From Cloeon dipterum (lineage: Eukaryota; Arthropoda; Insecta; Ephemeroptera; Baetidae), in assembly GCF_949628265.1 (NCBI RefSeq), contig NC_088790.1, forward strand, positions 26,788,545-26,852,544: a stretch of DNA of 64,000 bases, read 5' to 3'. Both the position numbers and the translations under genes were made by a program. Positions 47,894 to 59,115 of the stretch are shown piece by piece (position 1 is the stretch's first letter; each line of letters begins with the position of its first letter). The notes under the pieces were generated by a model, which did no database searches, had not been told where the DNA came from, and worked only from the letters and a program-made list of their open reading frames with translations.

Positions 47894-50800
47894 TTTGGTG
47901 ACCCTCGACGTACTTGAAATTTCAACATGCCGAACGAAGCAATGCCACCACGAGAGGGTCGTTCAACCTTTTTCAAACCTCCTACTTACTCATCTCAGCA
48001 TGCGGACAAATTCTTCACCATTTTGGAAGGAAGATTCCAGCAATTCCAAATTGTCGATGAGATTGACAAATACCTGACGCTGGCTTCCGCATTGGACTTT
48101 GACGACTTACCTGAGGCTGCAGGAAACTTAGTGCGGAAGATGCCTGATGCCACTCCCTATACCCAATTAAAAGCTGCGTTGTTGGAGAATCTGAAACCTC
48201 AAAATTACGAAGCTCTCCGCGCGCGCATGAAGGAAATTCCTCTTGGATCCCTCAAACCAAGTGAATTTTTAGCCCGTCTGCGTGCAACAGCAGACGAGGC
48301 AACATTGGCGAATCCGATTTTCAAAGCGGATCTTCTATCAATTTGGCGCGCTGCAATGCCTGCGGAATGGCGACATGTGCTTATAGTTGAACCTGACATA
48401 GATGAGGCCGCTAAGAAAGCGGATGTGCTGCGACAGTATCAACCTCCACAGGCCGTACCTGCCCCTGAAGCCGCTGCATCAGCACCAGGTCCGTCATGCG
48501 CGGCGCTTCGCACTTCAGCAGACCCGGGCGAACAGCGCCTCGCTGCCCTGGAAGCTGCTGTGAATCGTATGACTGAGATGATGTACCTTATGCAGGTGGA
48601 TAGCCCGCGCGGCAACCAAGAGCAGCGCGGTAGAAAGAAGCAGCGTGACGACCGCAGCCGCGATCGACGTTCCTCGCGAAGCAAGTCGCGCAAGCGACGC
48701 TCTCCTTCGTGCGAAATGAAGCTGCAAGACCCAACCCTTTGCTGGTACCACCAAACTTATGGCGCTCAAGCTACTAAATGCCGGCAAGAATGCCGCCTGG
48801 CTCATAGTCCAAAAATAAAGGTTGTAGAAACCTCCAACCAATTTTACCTTATCTTGAAAGATTTTCCTGATCTGTTCCGCGATGCTACGGTGCGCCGTCC
48901 AGTGAAACATTCAACAGTGCACCAAATTATCACTTCAGCGGGACCTCCGTCCTTCGAGCGCTGTCGTCGTTTGCCTCCAGACAAACTAAAAGTTGCGAAA
49001 GAACTCTTCCAGAAAATGGAAAAATCAGGCGACGTACGCAGAGACAAGAGTCCTTGGGCGTCTGCCCTTCATCTCGTCAAGAAGAAAGATGGGACTTGGA
49101 GACCTGTCGGCGATTACCGAAAATTAAATTCTCGTACTGAAGCTGATCGTTATCCCATGAAACACCTGTATGATTGCACTGCGACGCTGTCTGGCTGTTC
49201 GATCTTCTCTAAGCTGGATTTGTCCCGCGCATACCACCAAGTGCCGGTTGCACCTGATGATGTCGCAAAGACGGCTGTGACGACGCCATTCGGCTTGTTT
49301 GTCTACAACTTTATGCCTTTCGGCCTAAAGAACGCTCCAGCGACTTTTCAACGCCTCATGGATGAGGTTTTTGGAGACTTGTCGTTCGTCTTCTGTTATA
49401 TTGATGACGTCCTCATCGCTTCTGCTACGGCCGCCGAGCACGAAAGTCACCTTCGTGAAGTGCTCGAGCGTCTGAATAATCATGGCCTAATCCTTAACCT
49501 TAATAAATGTGTACTTGGAGCAGAGCAAATTGACTTTCTTGGATATAGAATTTGCAAGGACGGAATTACACCTCTACCTGAACGAGTGAAAGTAATTAAC
49601 GAGTTCTTACTACCTGCCACAGCCGATAAACTTGCACGATTCCTTGGTATGATCAATTATTACCGTCGATTCATCCCTAATATTGCAAAAACCCTTGTCC
49701 CACTGCACCAATTACTCTCGGGACCTCGGAAAAGCAAGAAAGAACCTGTGAAGTGGACTGAAGCAGCGAAGAAAGCGTTTGAAAGGAGTAAAACTGAACT
49801 CGCCAAAGCAGTCTGTCTCGCTCACCCTAAAGAAAGTGCTCCACTTGCCTTAGTAACAGACGCTTCTGACTTTGCTCTTGGCGCCGTCGTACAACAACTT
49901 GTCGATGATATCTGGCAACCACTTGGATTTCATAGTAGGAAGCTCAGCGCCGCCGAGAGAAACTACGCTCCTTATGACAGGGAGTTACTGGCTATCTACG
50001 ATTCTGTCAAGAAGTTTCGTTACTTGCTGGAGGGACACGAGTTTGTCATTTATACGGATCAGAAAGCCCTTGAATTTGCATTCACGAAAAATAGAACGGA
50101 CTGTTCTCCTCGCCAGATTCGCCACTTACAGTTTATTGGTGAGTTCTGCACGGACATCAGGTATGTACCTGGGAAAGCGAACATTGTCGCCGACGCCCTT
50201 TCCAGAGTTGACGCGCTGACGTCAAACAAAAATAGCATTTCCTTTTTAGAAGTAGCAAACGCGCAGAAAGATGACCCAGAAATTAAGGACTACCTTTTGC
50301 CAACTAGCTCGCTACGTCTGAAACAATTTCCTGTCTCCGATTCTAACGAGATGATTTGGTGTGATACAACGACTGAAATTGCTCGCCCTTTTCTACCACA
50401 AAAATTTAGACGTGAAGCATTCGATGGTCTGCACCGACTGGCTCATCCTGGAGTGAAAGCCTCCGTAAAGCTAGTGATTCAACGTTTTGTCTGGCCTGGA
50501 ATGAAAAATGACTGCAAAAACTGGGCCCGCACATGCTTGGAATGCCAAAAATCGAAGATAACTCGCCATAACCAAGCTCCATTTAAGCCATTTCCTATAA
50601 TTTCAGAACGCTTTTCTGTTTTGCATGCAGATCTGATTGGTCCTCTACCGCCTTCTGAAGGTAACCGCTATTGTCTGACGTTAATTGACCGTTTCACACG
50701 CTGGCCAGAAGTAATCCCTCTTGCCTCTATCACCAGCGAAGCGGTCATACGTGCTCTCAAAGATGGCTGGATTAGTAGATTTGGTCTTCCAATCAAGTTG

Positions 50801-51792
50801 ATTTGTGATCAAGGAAGACAGTTTACTTCTAAAACCTTCAAGACGTTTGCTGAGAAAGCAGGTATAGAAATTCGCCATACAAATGCTTATCATCCACAGT
50901 CCAACGGCCTCATTGAGCGATTTCATCGCACCCTGAAGGCCGCCCTGATGTGCCATTCGACGACCTGGTCAGCCGCGCTAGCACCTGTTCTTCTTGGCTT
51001 ACGTTCAGCATTGAAGGAAGACCTTGGTTATTCGGCTGCCCAGATGGTTTACGGAGAAAGTATTCGCTTGCCAGGAGAGTTTTTCGTTGAACCTCAAAAT
51101 CAGATGACTCCGACCGAAATGCTCCTGCGACTTCAAAGTCATCTCTCTCATCTTTGCCCGCAACCAGTATGGCATAATTCCAAGAAGAAATTTTTTGTAC
51201 ATCCTGAACTCGCTATTTCCACGCACGTTTTACTCCGGTGTGAGCAGCGTGCACCTCTCACACCGCAGTATTCTGGTCCACATAAAGTACTGCAAAGAGG
51301 TGAGAAATCTTTTATTATTGACTACAAAGGACAGCGAAAAACCGTTTCAATCGACCGCTTAAAACCTGCATTCATCGAAGCAATTTTGCCGAAAGAGCAG
51401 AAGGAAGCACCTTGGATAACACTGACGCCTGCTGAAAATGTGCAGCAACCCGCCGCACAGCAACCCGATGTGCAGCAGCCTGTCGTGCCGCAGCCCGCCG
51501 CACAGCAGCCAACTGTACAGCCGCCTGTCGTGCCGCAACGTGCCGTGCAACAGCCGCCAGATCGACCTGCAGAGCCTGCTAATGAACCTCAACCAGGTCC
51601 TTCGTGTGCTGCTCCCCAAACACCGTCAGCCAGAAAACCAAACCCAGCGCCAAGTGCCCCACAACGCAAAACTGTTCGAATTCAGCCACCGCCAACCAAG
51701 ACTCAACCTAAAACAACTCGTTTTGGCAGAACGATAAAGCTTCCAGACCGTTATGGTACTTCCTCGACTTCCAGTCTTCAGTCCGGGGGCTG

Positions 51793-52118
51793 TATGGTGG
51801 CTGCCGAAAGGTGGCGCTCTCTCCTACCCTGGCTGCCCGAGTATATCCGTGTTAACCTGATAAGCAGTTATTCTAAACTCGACGATAAACGTGTGCGGTA
51901 GCAGCAAATATTGCTCCCTCGGCCGCACATTTTATGAGTTCGTTAACCTTGAGCACATAGCTCCCTTTTACGAACCCTATAATTGACGAATAATTGAACT
52001 ACCCTGTTTGTATATTGCCAATCTCTGACAACTCCCTTTTAGGGACTAAATTACGGCAAATACAATAAAGGCATTGCAACAATTTGTGGGGTTTGACTTA
52101 TCTCGACCATTCCCCATA
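51793..52118 (+). repeat. 3' LTR of the CsRn1-type element
   Basis: 326 bp, followed by ATCT and then the paralogous SULT 3' flank (CTTTATAAATTAAACG). Confidence 0.93.
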
Positions 52119-52184
52119 ATCTCTTTATAAATTAAACGGAGTGCAAGTCAAGAGACGAGAAGTTTATTGCTCCATGATACACAT

Positions 52185-53528
52185 TCATGCATGACTATTT
52201 CTTACTGAATACACATCAGTAAAATAATCAGTCCCTCTTATTTGTGTTAAAGACCATTCATCGACTTCTTTGGCCAATTCTGCAGAAATCTCTTCTTTCC
52301 AGGCGCCAGACTTTCCGTTACGGATGAATCTAAAAATTTATTTCGTTTAATTATGGGCGTTTATTACATTGAAAGATAAAAGTTTTCACCCGTTGTTGCC
52401 GGCGCTGCTGATTTTCTTCGAGCGCAGAAGTTGCACAATTTCCTCGGAATTGACGCTTTTGTTGGATTTCATTTCCTTGAAGCTCAAGTGTTGGCACAAA
52501 AGCTGCACCTCCTCCTCGGTGAGCGACTTCCCGAAAAAATCAGCAACTTTTCTCGCCACCTCAGCCAAGTTCTGATTATTATATTTTTAATACAATTTAG
52601 TTGTTTAAATTGAGGAGCTGACTTTTTGCATATCTTCATAGTTAATCCAAAGCAGGCCAAGGTCATGTCTGTGCTTCCAGAACTCCGTGATGTGGCCCCA
52701 AAAAGGGCAGTACATAACTTAAGAAGAAAATTATTAATGGGGAAATATATAAATATATTAGACAAAATACTTTCATCTTTCATGAATCCCTTGCAAAACG
52801 TCTCCAAGTTTGCCTTGTAGCCGTCAAAAATCTTGTTGTGGTAGTAGTAGGACACAATCACGTCTTTCACTTCTCTTGCAACGTAAATTATCTGAAAGCG
52901 AAACCGATCAGTTGTTTTTAAAGGAAGTGAGAAGCAAAATTAAAACAGACCTTCGGTTTCTTAGTCCAAAGTTGCGTTGGAAGAAATTTGAGCGGAAAAT
53001 GCGATTTTATAAACCTGGGACGCTGCATGTTTTTGACAAATTTGATTCTGCCACGAATGTCGCTCCGAGTGCCTTCTGAAATGCACTCCATTAAATCGGG
53101 AGCGAGTGCTGAGGCCCTACAAATTGATTAAGTGGTTCATTTAACAAAATTTAATTACATACTCGATGAAAGGGAATCGGTCAGATATAGAAATCTCTTT
53201 CGCCTTGGCGAAATCCAGTCCGTTGTTGATGAGCCAAACCATTTCCTGTGTCCAGGTGGTGCCTACATTATTTTTAAAAAATAAATAAATTGAAAATATT
53301 AATTCCGCCGGTTTCCTTGATGTGCTGCTCTTTACCGCATTTGGGAAAGGTCAAGACCCACGTGTCATCTGGGTAAACTTCAAGCTCCCTTATGTCTTGA
53401 GCTACCTCGACAAATCCAGCGGACATGAGAAATCCATCTGGGATGCTGCGGAAGTAGCCGGAAGTAGCGTTGAATACGCCGTGCCGATCAATTTCGGCCG
53501 GCTCGTACCGAAACTCGGCTTTTTCCAT
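52185..53528 (-). CDS. Cytosolic sulfotransferase, SULT-D
   Basis: Seven exons: 53528-53336, 53262-53163, 53116-52951, 52891-52771, 52717-52623, 52571-52390 and 52329-52185 (333 aa). Start MEKAEFRYEPAEIDRHGVF. All core motifs are present: [44 protein letters not shown] and IRNGKSGSWKEE. It differs from B and C at the very end: a small length change near the old stop turns the tail into TDVYSVRNSHA, four residues longer. TTTATT at 52163-52168 is the minus-strand poly(A) signal. The LTR element lies 67 bp beyond the stop codon, past the poly(A) signal, so the coding region is untouched but the distal 3' flank is displaced. Confidence 0.93.
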
Positions 53529-53649
53529 GTTAACGCCTGCAAAATTAATGAATTTTTAGCACATTATGCCAATGTGAATATAGGCCAACCAAATAATTTA
53601 TCGGTCTCTCAGTATTCCATTAAATTAGATCAACCTTGAAAATTCATAC

Positions 53650-53725
53650 CACACAGTAGAGCAGCGCGATGAACTGTGCAGCGCTGCTGTAAGTCACTGA
53701 CTGCGCTGGCTTTTTAAAAGCATTG
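53650..53725 (-). promoter_or_regulatory. Core promoter and leader exon of SULT-D
   Basis: On the minus strand TTTTAAAAAGCC (a TATA-like box) lies just upstream of GCAGTCAGTGACTT with initiator TCAGT (TSS near 53698). The leader contains CAGCGCTGCACAGTTCATCG and ends in the donor TGTGTG/GTATGA (53650/53649). The acceptor is just before GTTAACATGG at the start codon. Confidence 0.55.
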
Positions 53726-54069
53726 CGTGTGTGTTTCTCGTGACGTAATCTGTATCTGGTTGGTGAGAGAAGCCGCGGTAGAAAAGGGAACTTAATTCGT
53801 ATATTTTCCTCAATTCACATTTCTTTTTTATTTGAATCATTACAAAGGGTGGCCAGAATTTAAATAAAATTGTATATTGGATTAATTTATTTAATTTTTA
53901 TTCAAATGAGGGCATAGAAAATAAAAATACACTCCCGTTAAAATTGTTAAAGTGTTAAAAAATATAAAGCCAATTTTTGTTAAACGTCCCATGTCTTGTT
54001 AATTTCTTTTTAATAATCTAAGGATTAAAAAAGTGTTAAAAATTAAATGCAGTAAACGCATATTAAGAT

Positions 54070-55918
54070 TCAAGCCACATAGTTTGAGTTCTTGAGCTGT
54101 TGCTTCGTCCAAGCATCAACCTCCACTGCGAGACTTTCAGACATCTGCTCCCTCCACGAACCGGCTTTTCCCTTCCTCATGAAGCTTTAAAAAATAAAAC
54201 GGTCCAGCAAACGGACAGACACATTAATGATCGATCTAATTACTTGCAATTCTCATCGCTTGAGACTTTCTTCTCCCTCAGAACCTCCGAGTAAATTTCA
54301 AAATTTACTGATTTGTTGCCTTTCATTTCCTTGAAGCTGAGGTGGTTGCACAAATTCTGCAATTCTTCATCACTGATCTGAACCTCAAGAAAATCAGCAG
54401 TTTTGTTCACGATGCCAGCCAAGTCCTAAATGTAGGTGCAAAGATTTTGGGTGTAAATTTTATTTGGAATTTTGTTTCCTAAAAAACCTTTTGCATTTCT
54501 TCGTAAGTGATGAACAAAATATTTGGCTCGTTCCGCAATTTCCAGAAGTCAAGAGCGTGCGGCCAGAATGGGCTGTAGAGCACTGCGAAAGGTCAAAATA
54601 ATTGCACATGAATAATAAATCAAAATTGTTTGTAGACAATTTATGCAATCATCTCAACACAAGTGCTGAGCGTGTTGCATAACTCAGCATACAGCAGGGG
54701 TTAACCCTTTAATTTAAAAGTTGGAATTGACCAGTTGCATAAACCCTTAGTTATTGAAGCCGCCAACAGATGGCGCAACCACAGACTTTCTTAAAAATTT
54801 GTTTTAAGCGGTTTTAAGGCATTTTTGCTGCGATTTCAGACTCAATCTAGCTATTTTGCTTTTTTTAATTAATTTGCTATTTTTTGACGTGCTGAAAACC
54901 AAAATCGGTTCAGCCATTCGCCGTAGAAACGTTGGAAAATATTTTTTTATTTCAAAAAATAGTTTTTCACGATTCTACGGCGATTGGCTGAACCGATTTT
55001 GATTTTCAGCACGTCAAAAAATAGCAAATTAATTGAAGAATGCACAGTAGCTAGATTGAGTCTGAAATCGCAGCGGAAGTGCCTTAAAATCGAAAGTCTA
55101 CGGTGGCGCCATCTGTTGGCGGCTTCGAACACTTAGGGTTTATGCAACTGGTGAATTGATTAAAAAAAAATTAAATTCCCACCTTCATCATTCATGAAAC
55201 TGCGGCAGAATGTCTCAAAATCAGCCGTGTATCCGACCATGAGGCGTTGGTGGTGGAAATAGGAGACAATCACGTCTTTTGTCTCGCGCGCCACGTAAAT
55301 AATCTAGAAAATCCCCTATTATAAAATACTAACTGGCTGAAAATGGGATAGACCTTTGGCTTGACGGTCCACAACGACTTGGGAAGAAATTTCACTGGCA
55401 AATGCGTCTTGATGAATCTCGGCCCGCTTGCTTTTTCCAAATCAATTAGTGACGCATCCAAAGGTACCTTGTCATCGGTCAGCACCTCAAAAAACTTGGA
55501 CGCCAAAGACGTGACTCTAACAATGCTCTATATTAGTTTTTTAAATTTTTAATTTAAATCGTACTCAAAGAAGGGGAATCTTTTAACGAGAGGCACTTTT
55601 TTCGCCTCTTCGTATTTCAGCTCGTTTTTCAGTAGCCAAACCATCTCCTGAGTCCAGGTTGTTCCTTTATTTCACATTTAATTCTGAACCATTTTTAATG
55701 TGAACAATTTTACCGCATTTTGGGAAGGTAACCACCCAGATATCATCGGGCCGGACCTCAAAGTCCTGCACCTTTTGGGCCACCTCGACGAATTCCGCGG
55801 GCATCAGCAATCCATCCGGCTGACTGCGGACAAAACCCTTTCCGTACATGTAGCCGCAGTCCTTAGATAACCTTTCATTGTCGTCATCGACCAGCGGCTC
55901 CATTTTTAATCCATCCAT
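54070..55918 (-). CDS. Cytosolic sulfotransferase, SULT-E
   Basis: Seven exons: 55918-55714, 55664-55565, 55516-55354, 55303-55183, 54582-54488, 54425-54244 and 54184-54070 (326 aa). PAPS loop [15 protein letters not shown], catalytic His in [13 protein letters not shown], 3'-phosphate site [17 protein letters not shown]-terminal motif [12 protein letters not shown]. The same intron phases as the other members place it in the family, but it is clearly diverged from B, C and D. Intron 4 (54583-55182) is long because it holds the 423-bp palindromic MITE, which ends about 30 bp upstream of exon 4's donor boundary. Two in-frame Met codons near the start (MDGLKME) leave the exact start open. Confidence 0.92.
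54730..55152. mobile_element. 423-bp palindromic MITE, copy 2
   Basis: Nearly identical to 18729-19151 over its whole length. It begins ACCAGTTGCATAAACCCTTA and ends TAGGGTTTATGCAACTGGT. Flanks GAATTG (left) and GAATTG (right) may be a 6-bp target duplication, though AATT is also present beside copy 1. It is in SULT-E intron 4. Confidence 0.87.
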
Positions 55919-57708
55919 TTTCCTGCAAATCAACAATTACCCGGCAATAGTGGATTCAATCAATTTTTTAGTAGTTGCGCAAATTGTTATTGTGCATCAA
56001 GGTAAATACATACACGAGAACAATCTATTTCTGTCTTAACTTGGTGATGCATGATTCACTTTATCTTAACTAGGCCAATAAACAGATTGTTATCTCTGAA
56101 ATCTTTCAATCCTTTTAGACGATCATATAGGACTGTGCGTATTTGGTTGATTTTTATAGTTTTGGCCCCTTGAAAATAGTTTTACCAATGGGAAGCATTA
56201 TTACAAATTCACTGCAGAAATAGTGCTTCGATTTTTTTGCGCCTCGATTTACCTCTATCTGAACGTGTGTTGTTGTTCTTTAGGAGACCTCGTGCAAACT
56301 GACAGGATAAAACGCATATGCATCACGAACACTACCTAATCAGCATTCGAGGACTTGTTGATGCGTAATTAAATGCGAACCACCAACAGTATAAACATCA
56401 GAAGGATAAAACTCAAACAAGTTTTGTTTGCATTCTTCGAAACTAAAAAGGTTAGATTGATGTTCAAGAATTTTAGGCAGTTGGTCATAGTGTGGTGGAA
56501 ATTAGACAAATAAATCTATTCCAAGAATAAAATCGAAACGCGTAAATAATAACTGGAAAAGCTCACTCAAGTTTGCGATGACAGTTGTCAGCACAGATGC
56601 GTGTTGTTCGATGCAGTGCAAATGATTGAATCGCAAACAAGTGCTCTGCACAATCTCAAGATTGGTATAAAGTGGGGGAGTCATGCACATTTCCCCATTT
56701 CCTAGACTAAACAGCCTTCTTTAATCCGGTAAACCCTGGCGAAACCCTGCCAATAATCTGAATATACATTAGGGTATATATGTCCGAAAATAAACGCGAA
56801 GGTGAGCGCGTTGAAAAGGTCGCCAATTGACGGAATTCGCGGCAAAACTAAGGTTGCGAGCTAAATTTATATTGGTGTTCCTGATTTTTTCCACTAACAA
56901 TTGATGACGGAGAAAGTTTAGTGGTGTCTTGCAGCATTGCAGCATGCGTTTTATTCTGGCGCGGTTGCTGAAAGACTGCATTAGATAATGAGATTGCTGC
57001 CGGCACTCTGCTGCGCGTCAAATTCAAATCAGGCTATACATTAAGAGTAACAATAAAAATCCTTCGTAACATATTCCCGCACGCTGGTGGCACTGTAAGC
57101 GCCCTCTGCCGAAAATTAACAGAAATTCGGCAGGAAAATATTAACAAGCTAATTAAAACCTATAATCAATTAAACAGAATTTTAAGAGAAATATATTATA
57201 TGATCTTACTGGATCAGTTTGGATTTAAAACTATGGTTATACATTTCGCTGCAAATAGTTTGCTTGGTAGAAAATCAGTCCGCTTGAATATACAAAAATG
57301 ACTAAGCAATTCGCAAATTATGCTCAGCAAAAAAGTAGCAGAGTCGTCGCAACGATGACATACGAAAATAAAATCTCATCTTTTCTCCAGTGCAACACCA
57401 GCAGTTGCCAAGTTTGGTCAAAACATTTTCTCCCTTCAAAAACTAAAATTCAGGTAAGCGAAATCATAAATTCAAAATATATTTTTATGTTCGTAGCTAT
57501 GTACCTTACGTATTACTTATTTACCGGCCGATCTCTTCCGTTCTGTAACTTGAACCATCATGTGTACAATTCGTTTCAGAGAATAAATAATTAGGTAGCC
57601 TAAACAAACAATAAAGTTCACAGTATTCAAGTTTTCTGCTTACCTGCTCTATTGAGCCACTTGATTCCGGATCGCCACCTTCCCTGCTGTTCGTTTAAAA
57701 CACATTAA

Positions 57709-58132
57709 AGAGGAATGATACTGGAAAAGCCTGGAAAATGATTGTTGCCAATGCATTAATTCGTCCCCTAGGATTCAGTTAAAGCCTAAATTGACCAAAG
57801 AAGCGCTGTAATTTTTTGAGAAAATTTGCTGGAAAGTTACCGTTCTTTTCAAATGGTAAGGGCTGTCTCCTTACTTGAAATCCGATTTAATTTCAAAACC
57901 AAGAGTTTCCCCAATAAGTGGCATACACCGTTGAACAGATCTCGACGAGAGGAATCGAAATATGCCAAGAAAATATGTATGTTCAAGCACTGTACATTTT
58001 GGAGAAAATTGGCAAAATTTGAATTTTTACTGTAGGAAGGTCCTTTTTCATTTTTGCAAATTGTTGTGCAAATTGTTTATCGCATCCAACAATTCAAATA
58101 ATTTTTCAATTGTTGCCCTGTATCATTCCACT
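57709..58132 (+). mobile_element. TTAA-target MITE, young copy 5
   Basis: Flanked by TTAA (57705-57708 and 58133-58136), with ends AGAGGAATGATACTGG and TGTATCATTCCACT. Same orientation as copy 4. Confidence 0.88.
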
Positions 58133-58136
58133 TTAA

Positions 58137-58501
58137 TTTGAATTTATTCTATAATTACCAGTTGAAATTGTAATTTTTAACAATTTGTTCTACATTTGCA
58201 ACAATCAACCTTCAACAAAAATTCACCAAAAATTTACTCCACTAGAGCATATTGTCTTGGCAAATTTGGATTTCTCTTGTTGAGATCTATATCCAACGGT
58301 GTAGGCTGATTTCGGGAATTATTTTGCTGAGAAATAAAATTAAAATTAGGAGACAAAGTCCTTAATATTTGAAAAGCACGATAACTTTTGCAGCCACTTT
58401 TCTTGAAACTTTACCTTATCAAATTTGGGTTTAACCGAGTCCGTATAGGAATTGATAAATACATTGGCAGCAGGGATTTTCCGGAGTCTTGCAGTTTCAA
58501 G
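58137..58501 (-). mobile_element. Diverged TTAA-family MITE next to copy 5
   Basis: It shares blocks with the family in the opposite orientation (AACAATTTGTTC, AGAGCATATTGTCTTGGCA, TTTGAAAAGCACGATAACTT) but is strongly diverged. It lies between the TTAA at 58133-58136, shared with copy 5, and TTAA at 58502-58505. Copy 5 therefore probably inserted at the edge of this older copy. Confidence 0.65.
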
Positions 58502-58605
58502 TTAAATTTTTTAAACTGTTGAAAGAAAAATTTCTTGTTAAAATGTAACGGATTTTCTATAAGACCATTATAAAAACTTTAATTTGCAATTATTATGTCA
58601 ATAGA

Positions 58606-58728
58606 ATGAGCCTTGAATCGTCAGCATTCCTCGTGACCGACTTCACTGTGTTTGTGATTTTACTCGCGCTCACTATCAGCGGCCGCGCGGAGGAGGACTT
58701 CGATCTGCCAACAGATAACCGTGACTGA
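58606..58728 (+). CDS. Candidate 40-aa small ORF with a hydrophobic segment
   Basis: ATG to TGA, 40 residues: MSLESSAFLVTDF, a hydrophobic run (TVFVILLALTISG), then a short acidic tail (RAEEDFDLPTDNRD). It is GC-rich against an AT-rich background and lies 161 bp upstream of the first exon of the plus-strand SULT, so it may be an upstream ORF in that gene's leader. It could encode a small membrane or secreted peptide, or be a chance frame. No homologue recognised. Confidence 0.3.
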   Translation: MSLESSAFLVTDFTVFVILLALTISGRAEEDFDLPTDNRD

Positions 58729-58889
58729 CTGACTCTCGCTCTTCACCAAGCTCTCATATGTTTGTATTCTGAATGGCAATTAAACGTTGCTTGTCTTCTT
58801 CATTCCTAGAATCTTTTATCAGTCATTGAATTGGAGCCGACGACTGTCTGCTTGCTTGCTTGCTATCATAATAAGACAAGAGTGCTGTT

Positions 58890-59115
58890 ATGGCTTCTAG
58901 GCGGGAAGAAGAAGCAGCAGTAGTGCGTCTCGAGGAAATTCCCGAGGGGCCGATCAAGGCCCTTCTGCTGCACCACTTCACGTCGTCCTTCAGGAAGGGC
59001 TACATCAGGGCCGAGGGCACCACCCTGCCCGACTACTTTCGCCGCTTTGCCCAGGGCATCAAGCAGTTCAACGTCCGAGAAGATGATGTGTGGGTTGCCA
59101 GCTTCCCAAAGTGCG
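58890..59115 (+). CDS. Sulfotransferase first exon, upstream version
   Basis: A single exon encoding the N-terminus (MASRREEEAAVVRLEEIPEG... to ASFPKCG), ending in TGCG/GTGAGA with phase 1, exactly where all SULT genes here break after exon 1. No matching exon 2 lies before the next first exon at 61058. It may be an alternative first exon spliced to 62414 onward, which the phase allows, or an orphan left by a partial tandem duplication. It keeps the FPKCG start of the PAPS loop. Confidence 0.75.

Larger units (their letters stand above)
47568..52118 (+). mobile_element. Ty3/gypsy LTR retrotransposon, CsRn1/Kabuki type
   Basis: A 4.55-kb fossil-class element with 326-bp LTRs (47568-47893 and 51793-52118) that begin TATGG and end CCATA. 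I see no difference between the two LTRs, so the insertion is very recent. The target duplication is ATCT (47564-47567 and 52119-52122). The primer-binding site TGGTGACCCTCGACGT (47896-47911) fits tRNA-Trp, as in CsRn1 and Kabuki. One long frame (from 47927) shows, in order, a Gag-like region, a CHCC-type Cys-His box (CWYHQTYG...CRQEC, the hallmark of the CsRn1 clade), reverse transcriptase, RNase H, an integrase with zinc-binding and catalytic regions, and a Pro/Gln-rich tail. It looks whole or nearly so, with perhaps one break. It sits in the 3' flank of SULT-D. Confidence 0.93.
55919..58605. other. Spacer between SULT-E and the plus-strand SULT gene
   Basis: Divergent genes on both sides, so it includes two promoters. 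It contains two adjacent TTAA-family MITEs (57709-58501). A 98-codon plus-strand frame at 57298-57594 has no recognisable domain. The rest is AT-rich and unassigned. Confidence 0.45.

Noticed and set aside
57298-57594. 98-codon plus-strand frame
   Set aside because: AT-rich, no domain, no convincing splice sites; most likely chance.
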